Positions 55,708 to 64,000 of a DNA stretch of 64,000 nucleotides are shown here, piece by piece (position 1 is the stretch's first letter; each line of letters begins with the position of its first letter). Made by a program: the position numbers and the translations under genes. The notes under the pieces were generated by a model. It was given only the letters and a program-made list of their open reading frames with translations. It did not search any database and was not told the origin of the DNA. This DNA is from Paramacrobiotus metropolitanus (taxonomy: Eukaryota > Tardigrada > Eutardigrada > Parachela > Macrobiotidae). The stretch lies in contig NW_026570294.1 in assembly GCF_019649055.1 (NCBI RefSeq), positions 310,001-374,000 on the forward strand. The letters are read 5' to 3'.

Positions 55708-58700
55708 AATACAGCTTTTTGTGATGCTTAAAAACGAGTTGAAGCCTTGGATAATTTAAAAACTGATTTATTTTAGCAACAAAAAATTAGGGTTAGTTTA
55801 CTTAAACTGTGGCAAATTTGCGGAATTTGTTGGTGTTTTCACGCTGTCACCCAAAATAGCTCTTGCGCATTCTGAAAATAATTGGATAAATATTGAGATA
55901 ATTGGATAAAGATTGCAGCCGGTACCGGCTGGGGGCGCCAACGGGCCCATAAAGCCGCTGACTGACCAATAAAACTCCCTCGGCGCTCCGCTTGCTGTTC
56001 GCGCCGCGGTGTATATGTACCGAATATAATAACGCGCATATTTAATAATACATGGATAATTTTATGCATGAGAAAGAATTCCATCACTCTCGTCTGTGAA
56101 CCGCGTCCGCATTGCGGCATATACACTTTTAATATCGTATCATATCCGGGGCAACTGTTTATGCTATTTGTGCCGGCTATCAGCATCCCTCTCTTGCGAC
56201 TCTCTTTCGTCATATATCGCTAACGCCATCGCTACAGAAAATGTTAATTGTATGGGATTAACTGGCCGGTCTTGCGTCATTATCCGTTTATGACCGGCAC
56301 CGTGGCAGTGGTCTGTCCGGGGCGTTGTTGCGTAGTGGATGGGCAACAAGGCGATATTATGCTGATTAGCCATGAGGACCATTTCCTCCGATGCAATTAT
56401 GCATAAATACGCGGTCTATTCATAACCAATGGCAACAAATAATTGCTTGGATTTAACTTGCAATCGATATTATTAGCAGTATGCAATATTATGCGCCGTT
56501 ATGTGAAAGACACTCGACTGCAGTATTTACATTGCGTGCTTGAGATATGTTTACTGAAAATGTATAAAAATTATTTGGAAAAAAATACACCAAATTTATA
56601 TTTCCCAGCAAATAATTTAAGAAAAAAATAACACAATACAGTAAAAAATATGTACATTATTTTAAAAAAAAGGATAACTATACATTAAAGAAGTATAACC
56701 TGGAATTTAGCATTAATAAATTTAGCAAAAAAGAATTATTTTTCTCAAAAATTGTGATCTGTATTAAACGGTCTTAATGAAAGCAAACTTTCTCAAGTTT
56801 TTTTTTGGTTAAAATTAAAGCCAGAAAATTCAAGCTTTGGTGGCAAGTAAATAGTAATTTTGGAGAAATCTGGTAACAATCCGAAGTGGTGAAGAGAAAG
56901 TGTTGTATTGTGCACTGTGTACTGGTCAGCAGTGTGTTTACTCAAGCCAGTCTGCGAGGCGACGGTGCGAATCACAAGTGCTCGTATTCTGATCGTGTGG
57001 TCAATTTAAGAGCGAAATATCTCCCTGCTACACGGGTAAACATGCACCATCTCTCATGGATTAAAGTGGACATTTGAAACCGGATTGCCCCATTCGATCC
57101 GCTATCCACACACCAATCACCGCAAAAATATTTGTAAAAAATTTTCACAAATCACTGCATTCACTGACCACCTAAATGGGCACTTTGAGCAGCCTTTCAG
57201 ATTTTTGTTCTGGTTGAGCAAGAAAAATATTTTCTGTTGAAAGATTGCAATACGTCAGCGAAAAATGTCACACAAAATTTGGTGTTACAGAATGCAATAA
57301 TAAAATTTATTTTTGAGTAATTTATTTTTAAATAATATTTTAAAAATTATATTTTTTAAATTAAAATTATTATTTTTTAAATACTGTAATTTATCTAATA
57401 ATAATTTAAACAATTTATTTAATAATTATTTAATATTCTTTTATCTTTTAAATTTATTTTTTATTTTAATGTGTCATTTTTATGAATGAAATAAACTTTA
57501 CAACTTCCGTACGTGACTTTTAGACACTATAGTCGGCGTTGCTTATCTCAACCGGCAAGTTGCACCTTCTAAGTCTTAAATACACGTCGTTAATGGGATT
57601 CTTTTCCCTTCACAACTGCCCTATAAATTCCCGACCATAAAAGCCACGATAAAACCTCTTAATGTACAATGTACAAAGAATTTCCGTTTCCACTTTGGCA
57701 CTTTGTAAAAGCTGATTGACGGCAGCCGGCAACGACGCCGTAGACGGTTGTTCATTGTCGGTTTGACCTAACAATGGGCCGCAGCGTTGCCGGTGGGGAA
57801 ATACATATCGTGTGGAAGGAAGTGGACAGTGACTGCATATACACATATTCGGATATTCCACAGTTTACACAGTAACAGCTTGTTCATCTGGACAGTGTCC
57901 AGCCGGTGAAGATCACGTTTTGTTGTTACAATGTACACACTGTACACACAGACGCACACAAGCTCCATTGGCCCAAAGGTCAATTTAATTTGGTTTACGC
58001 CGCATCGGTCGGAACAAAAAGCCGGCATGCAGCCGCATGTTGCGGCGGGATGATTATGCTTTCCAGCTGGCAACTTGTAATGTTAAATTTAAACAAGAGT
58101 GTATTACTTCCATCTGGAGGAAGTCTAATTTAATGCGATTTAAAATGGGTCGTGCTTGAATATCTATCCCAGCTTTTGTGTATTCTGCAGAATAATTAAC
58201 TGTGCAAGCTGTTTCTGTATGATTATACTGATTCAAATTTAAAATTTTTAAATACAGCTCTTTAAAAATAATTCTACAGTGGCCAGTTTAATAAAATAAT
58301 TTTTTTCAAATAAAACTTAATCTAGGCGATACGATAATTATTTTTTGTTTTAAATAGCACTTACAATATTTTGAAAATTATTCCAGAATATATTTTTTAA
58401 AAAACGAAGGGTTGCGGAGAAATAGTTCACAATTTAATTTCCGAAATTTTTTGCAACATTTGCACGGCGGTGATTTTTTTGTTTTTAAAGCTACAATTTT
58501 TCAGCCATAATTCTTCGGAGTAAACCTGCTGTCCGCGGTTGAGAAATTTAATTGCCCGTTATTTATTACCGCGTCGTTTTCTTCGTTGTCCAAGTGCAGC
58601 GTGTGATATGTAAGCAAACCTGTTTTTAAGTGAAAAGAAATTGATGAAAGGTGGCTGTCAATCAGTGGCTGTGACATGTGCACGACAGCACAGGGCCCGG

Positions 58701-61700
58701 CCCAAACTGACCATCACTTTACAGCGTCCTGACAGGCGGAGATGAAAACAAATTCCCGGCTTTTCTACACCCCAACCACAACACATTGGCGCAAGCTGTC
58801 AAACCGTAAGAAAAATTTATAATATCACAAATTCGCCAATGCATTCTTCAGCCGGCAAAATATGCACTTGTAAATGCGGTATAATTCTGACATAAAATAC
58901 GTTGTATGTACAACCGCGAAGGTCACTGTCCGGTAGCTTAAGATTTGACTCATTTCCGGTTGGTCAAAAACACAATTACCGCCGTCTCTGTATACAGTCC
59001 GGCATTGACACACAAACGGCGCAGCATCTTTCTAAATCAACGACCATTAGGTTTCCGTTGCGGGGGATTTATAATAAAAGCAGCGCGCTGCCAGTGAAAC
59101 ATGGTACGTTTGGGTAAATAGAGACAACTGACAACATGCATTATTTCATCACTTGACTGATTCCTTTCAGGCTTGAGATGACTCCAATGGCTCATGACAA
59201 AACAAGTGCAACTTAATTCCAAATTTACTCCAGATTTATTGCCCCGTGTGCTTTATAGCGACTGCCCGGCTGACTCACATGGGAAGTGATCAAACTCGAT
59301 TAACGCTAAATCGTCTTAAGAAAAAGCATTCGTTCTGGATCTTGATACACGTTAAAACCGATAAATCTTACTTAACTGAAATAAAATCAGCGTATTTAAA
59401 CGCGCCGTTAACAGCATTTTCGTAAATTGAATTTCTGTTTAGCAAAAAGTAATTATAAATATTCATACATACAATAAAGAAAATGATGTCTAAAATTTAC
59501 AGAAAAAGGAAAAGTAAAATGGCATTAGGTAAAACCCAGTTTGCATGGCAGTTTTCTAAGAGCTATAAAAAAGGTTTTTTATTGAATTTCTGCTTAACAG
59601 TAAAACACACATAAAAATTTATAATACATACAGTCACCAAAATACCGCTGCATGTAAAGTTTGCTGGCAAAAATCAAAACTAAACTGCTGTTAGTTAAAT
59701 TAAATTATACTTGACAGTTATAATATTTTTATGGCAGAAAATGTTACTTTTCATGCTGCGAAATGTTTTTTTCTTACCGTTGAAATGCTGGTAAAAGGGA
59801 TTCTTCTGGACACCGTCTGCGCAGATGAGTCATATACTGCCGCCCGGTGTGCCGGCAATTGGACGACAACAAAGCAGATTAGAACACCAACAGGTATAAC
59901 TGACATGTCGCGTGTTTTGTCGGCGCGTGGCCCGGCTGATAAGGCAACTAACTACACGTTTATCCAGCGGATTATCATGATTTATTCCAACAAAATTTAC
60001 CAATGCTCACAGAGATCCTCCAACCCATAACACCACATGTAATCTTCGCATCATGTACCGTTACACTGAGTACGGAGAATAAATCTGACTCTTCGAAATC
60101 CGTGCCCGCGTGGTAAGAGTTGCAAAATCTCGTTTCTTTTGACGGGCGCGGTGAGTGCCGGTTTCGTGTGTAATTCGAAACGTGAGCTGTGGAGAAAGGA
60201 GGCGGACCCGGCACGTGATACAGCTGCCGTCGGTCTGTCTGTCTGGCGCACAGACACCACGTACAGTATCTGTACAAGCTTGTCCCGCAATTTCTAGCGT
60301 AAAGATACAGATAGCACGCCTTTAGCGCGCAGTTTGCGCTATGAATGATTGCCATTACACTACGTCTATTGCATTGAAAAATTTATTCCCTTCAATATTT
60401 GGGGCAATTATAACGGAGAATGTTAATATTTTATAATTTCTTTCGATATTTTATAATTTAGATTATATTTGGCATGTATCCACCATGGGAGTTGTATGTA
60501 GAGCGTAAATAGTGTGGCACGCCATAGTATGGAGTTTGGCGCAACCCGTGAATTTGTATTTGCCGCTGTGTTAGAAAGTGCGGGACAAGCTTGTACGAGT
60601 ACTTCATACAGACGTACGAGTGCAAAGATATTTCGGAATTTGCGATAAGCAAGCGGCCAGTACCCATGCTATAGATAGCATGACTTGGAGGCACCGCGTC
60701 CTGCGTCTGAAATGGATGCTTGCCTCTTTCGCCTTGCGAAAAACTGCACGCGCAATGGACCGACCACGGGCAGACACAGGGCAGACCAATTTCTCCCTCC
60801 TCCTGTGTGTCCTCCGTTGTTTTACATCGCGTATGCGCATGACCACTACCGGACTCCGCATAGTCACTTTTGTGAGTCGGGCCCGTGCCTGTGGGAGCAG
60901 GCCATGTCTTAGAGAGCAGCGTCTTAATTACTTTTTAATTACTTTTTATGGCCCCTGCGCCCGGCTTGTGCGCCTGCTCTCTTGATCGGCGGCTTATCGC
61001 AAATCAGGTATTAAAGCGGTGGCGATCAGCTGCGCCGTATCAGTGAGTGGAGAGGCTTAAATAGCCGGTGGACGGATGTGCGGCAGCGATAGGGCGGTGG
61101 TTTAAATGCGGCCATGTGCCGTGTCTGGAGATTTGTTTAGACGATTAACTCTCGCAACTTTCCTGCAATAATAAATACGCCCGGACATTGTTCGCCCCGA
61201 TCATTGTAAACAGTCTAAACATGCTCCATCAAGATAGTAGAATGTATTGCCATTTGCCGATAAGAAAATCCTTACTCTGTATGTTAATAAAGGATAGAGT
61301 TTCTTCTTTTATGACAAACATCTGCATTTTTGGTCTTATGTATGTCTGCAGTATATTATAAAATCGAAAGATAAAACGCATCTATTTTGCTAACTGATAT
61401 AGGTGACCTTTTTTCCTGAAAGTTATATTTTATTTGAAATGAAACTTTTATGTACAACTGCAAATTGTTGTAAAGCTGTAAGATACGTAAAACGCATCTT
61501 TCTTACTAATACTTCGGTGGATGACCTTTAATTTTTCGTAATTTCTGGTTGCTACTTTTTACTTTGTAAAGACAGAATGTCGAGGGTTTTGTTATTGAAG
61601 AAATTTTCACTGCAGATGGCACATGTATGACGATATTTTTCGCGCGCGGCGAAGCGTGGTGAAAAGTATTTCTCCGGAGACTGATTAAAAATTCCTTGGT

Positions 61701-62541
61701 TAATTTTCGCTGTCCGAAGTGTCTGTATGTGTTGTCCCGCTTGGACGCAATCCTGGCGTCATCGTCGAGGAGGTCCTTATGGCCGCGTTCTCATAATCAT
61801 AATAATATATCCACGCACTCTGTGCAGATTCCCTCCGTATCAAGTGCGGCGGAATAAATTCCATCACTCGATCAGCATCGACGCGCATAAAGACCCATAA
61901 ATAAGCTGTCGTAAGGGCGCTACTACACGCATTCAGCGATTGTAACGATTTGCGATGGGGGGAAAATTAGCATTTCATTATGCCCGTGGAGAATGTATAA
62001 TAAAGATGCGCGCGGGATGGGGTCAGTTTCGGGATTATTATGCAGCGATTATGCCGGTTCTGCGTAACAATGTACTGCACGGCAAACGATCTTTACTGAT
62101 CAAAATAAAAATCTTTGTGAACCTTCAGATATGAAAGTATACGTCAGGCGTCTAATTCAGATGCTATACAAAGCATCTCAAAGTCAAACTGCGTTCATAA
62201 AAGCATGATTCCGTCTGATGATGCATTCCGAATTTCAGGTAGCAAAGCACAAGTTAAAAATATTTTATTTTTTTAATTTAATAATAAATGGGTAATTTTA
62301 AATTTGAACCACAAAAAATAAAAACTTCTTATTACAACACGGTCAAGAGAGACTGAACGCTAGGAACTTGAAATATACCGGTATAGTTACAGAATTGAGA
62401 CTAGCAAATTTAATATTGTTAAACGTGACCTTACAAACTAAACGGTTTTGTTGGTATCACGGTGTGTTTCTTGGACCGCCAAATATTTGCTTTATGGTGA
62501 ATAACATCCATGCATGAAGAGAAAACCCGCCCATACATTAT

Positions 62542-62564
62542 GCGGCTCTTCCTTGAAGAGCCGC
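62542..62564. other. Perfect GC-rich hairpin
   Basis: GCGGCTCTTC at 62542-62551 is exactly reverse-complemented at 62555-62564 around a CTT loop. It stands out in an AT-rich region. It does not match the histone mRNA stem-loop (stem too long, loop too short) and no histone gene is nearby. Function unknown. Confidence 0.6.
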
Positions 62565-63040
62565 TAACTTTAAGTTATTCGAAGGTTTTGTTGTGGACAG
62601 AAAAATAAGAAGACGGCCTTGTACGTACAGATTTGCTCTGAAAAATGTATACAGCAAAGGACAGGACGATAGTTTTGTAGGGTCGAGCTGAAAATACGAT
62701 TGTTTTGAAAATACGCATCCGCCTTCGTTGCCCCATTGAAGAATACGCAGATGAATCGTTCGCAACCGGACATAATGGTATAACAAATTAAAACAAAGCC
62801 TATTGGCTGGTTTGATTAAACTCTATATAGTGCGAGACCCGGTTTATTTATTAGTCTCCAGTTTTGCGGGACACAACATCTATGTCTAAAAATTAGTGCT
62901 GGAACCGAGCACATTTTGCATGCAAACCTGTGCCGTCCAGTATAAATGGTTTAGAAGTGGTTCGTTGGAAATTGGCACTTGCTAGCTTTAATTTCAAAAC
63001 AAATATCTTTCGAATACCAAACTAAAGACATACTTGTGAA

Positions 63041-64000
63041 ATGTTTATTTCAGTGATTATAGCAGGGATATTATGGATTTCGGTTGTTATATCTGCACCA
63101 GCAGCGAAAGGAAATGCAGGTAGGTACTTGGTAAGTTGGTACGTTTACAACAGTTACAGTACTGCATGCACTTTGCAGAAACATAATAAATAATAAACAT
63201 ACGTACTGTACCTGTATGTATCTTGGTGTACAGACTTAAAATCAACGCTTCGCTTTAGAGTCAGATCAATAGTCATTCGCTAACAATTCAGCATTCATTT
63301 ATATGATAAATTGTTTATTAATAGAGTGTGGTGTCAGCTAGAATTTTGGCAAGTAATATTAATTTCATTGTACCTGGTTTCTCATCCTGAACTATTATGC
63401 AGTACCAGCAGCTGATATCTAGCCGTAAGAATGTAGAACATAATTACAGCATAATATTATACTATAAGGGGAAAAATGTGTCTAGCCGAACCAATCCCTT
63501 GTACTTCTGATGCAAGCCAGCTGGTGGTTTACGTTGTGGCTTGACAGTGTTTTATGTAAAGCGCTGCTATTAAGATTGCAGGTACTGATAACAGGTAAGC
63601 ACCACTCGTACAACTGCTGGTAAACAGGTTAAAACTGTATTATAGCCCGGACCTGCCTGGTGCAGCTAATACCACATGTACCGTCAATGCCGCACAGCCT
63701 TAATAGCAGCGCTTTACATAAAACGCTGTGCAGCCACAACGTAAACCACCAGCTGGCTTACATCAGAAGTACAAGGGATTGGTTCGGCTAGACACATTTT
63801 TCCCCCTGTATGCATACGTTGAAAGTATGATATCAAACTGTATACAGCAATTGTTTGTCTGTTGCAGGCTCGGCGGATATCAAGAAAATAGACACCAATT
63901 ATGGAACGATCATCGATCTAAACTTGCATCTGGGTCGACGTCGTGGCGGTACCCAAAAGTTCCAGTTTCAGATACCACCAGCCAACGGAACAGGGACCGT
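63041..64000 (+). CDS. Secreted protein of unknown function, 5' part (runs off window)
   Basis: Exon 1 is 63041-63119, coding a clean signal peptide (MFISVIIAGILWISVVISAP then AAKGNA). A GTAGGT donor and a 748-bp intron follow, and exon 2 begins at 63868 after GTTGCAG in the correct phase. Exon 2 reads SADIKKIDTNYGTIIDLNLH, then LGRRRGGTQKFQFQIPPANG, and is open to the window end. I do not recognise the family. The intron carries a 344-bp MITE. Confidence 0.65.
63465..63808. mobile_element. MITE with about 110-bp inverted repeats, in an intron
   Basis: The left arm from 63465 (TAAGGGGAAAAATGTGTC) and the right arm ending at 63808 are near-perfect reverse complements over about 110 bp, flanked by TA on both sides (63463-63464 and 63809-63810). 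The centre is only about 120 bp and non-coding. It differs in end sequence from the MITEs at 10-412 and 45729-46262. It lies wholly within the first intron of the secreted-protein gene. Confidence 0.87.

Larger units (their letters stand above)
54023..63040. other. Nine kilobases with no supported gene
   Basis: Mostly AT-rich (for example 57300-57480 is nearly all A and T). It could hold 5' exons or a long first intron of the minus-strand fibronectin-III gene and regulatory DNA, but I see no domain-bearing ORF. Candidate ORFs at 55839-56213 (-), 57768-58073 (-), 59731-60030 (+) and 60578-60985 (+) have no recognisable content. Notable structures inside are a two-copy repeat at 55553-55707 and a perfect hairpin at 62542-62564. 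Confidence 0.5.

Noticed and set aside
60578-60985. 135-codon Arg-rich ORF
   Set aside because: Arg/Cys/Thr-rich composition typical of an off-frame reading of GC-richer DNA; no ATG at its start and no domain.
62542-62564. Histone 3' stem-loop
   Set aside because: Stem is 10 bp with a 3-nt loop, unlike the 6-bp stem and 4-nt loop of histone mRNAs, and no histone ORF is adjacent.
1-64000. CRISPR array, bacterial operon or prophage
   Set aside because: No regularly spaced repeats with unique spacers and clear spliceosomal introns throughout; the window is eukaryotic.

Overview
This is a eukaryotic (metazoan) nuclear window. Genes are split by short GT-AG introns, many of them 57-95 bp. There are no operons or Shine-Dalgarno sites, spacers are long and AT-rich, and MITEs, 5'-truncated LINEs and minisatellites are scattered throughout. 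The gene mix (receptor guanylate-cyclase-like protein, AIG1-type GTPases, paired orphan class-A GPCRs, PAN/apple-like secreted proteins, F-box proteins) together with compact introns fits a small ecdysozoan such as a eutardigrade. That placement is inference, not proof.

Layout. 1-0.4 kb: a TA-flanked MITE. 2.2-6.9 kb (-): an ANF-receptor/TM/kinase-homology gene lacking its cyclase domain, with a LINE 3' end in one intron. 8.2-10.0 kb (-): a two-exon AIG1-like GTPase. 12.0-13.9 kb: a 51-bp minisatellite, a 105-bp duplication and an AT palindrome. 15.0-16.4 kb (-): a single-exon BTB protein. 21.6-25.4 kb (+): a Ser-rich N-terminal ORF and a second AIG1-like GTPase that may be one gene. 26.0-26.8 kb (-) and 33.6-34.5 kb (+): two related secreted PAN/apple-like genes, the second frameshifted. 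28.3-29.4 kb (-) and 31.9-33.0 kb (+): a head-to-head pair of single-exon GPCRs with a LINE relic between them. 35.7-44.1 kb (+): three tandem copies of a four-exon gene with two SH3-like (Tudor/Agenet-like) modules and an F-box; only the middle copy looks intact. 44.2-46.3 kb: a foldback element and a second copy of the left-end MITE family. 46.4-51.1 kb: the most unusual segment, with a PrimPol-type primase and a DUF3987-like helicase on the minus strand and, divergently, an intact Merlin/IS1595 (ISXO2-like) DDE transposase. 51.7-54.0 kb (-): the 3' exons of a fibronectin-III protein, possibly anosmin-like. 54.0-63.0 kb: no gene I can support. 63.0-64.0 kb (+): the first two exons of a secreted protein that runs off the window, with a MITE in its first intron.

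The central candidate novelty is the 46.4-51.1 kb block: a possible large DNA transposon that carries its own primase and helicase beside a Merlin-like transposase, the two gene sets sharing an overlapping CATG start. Other points of interest are duplicated gene families caught at different stages of decay and a receptor that keeps its sensor and pseudokinase but has no cyclase domain.
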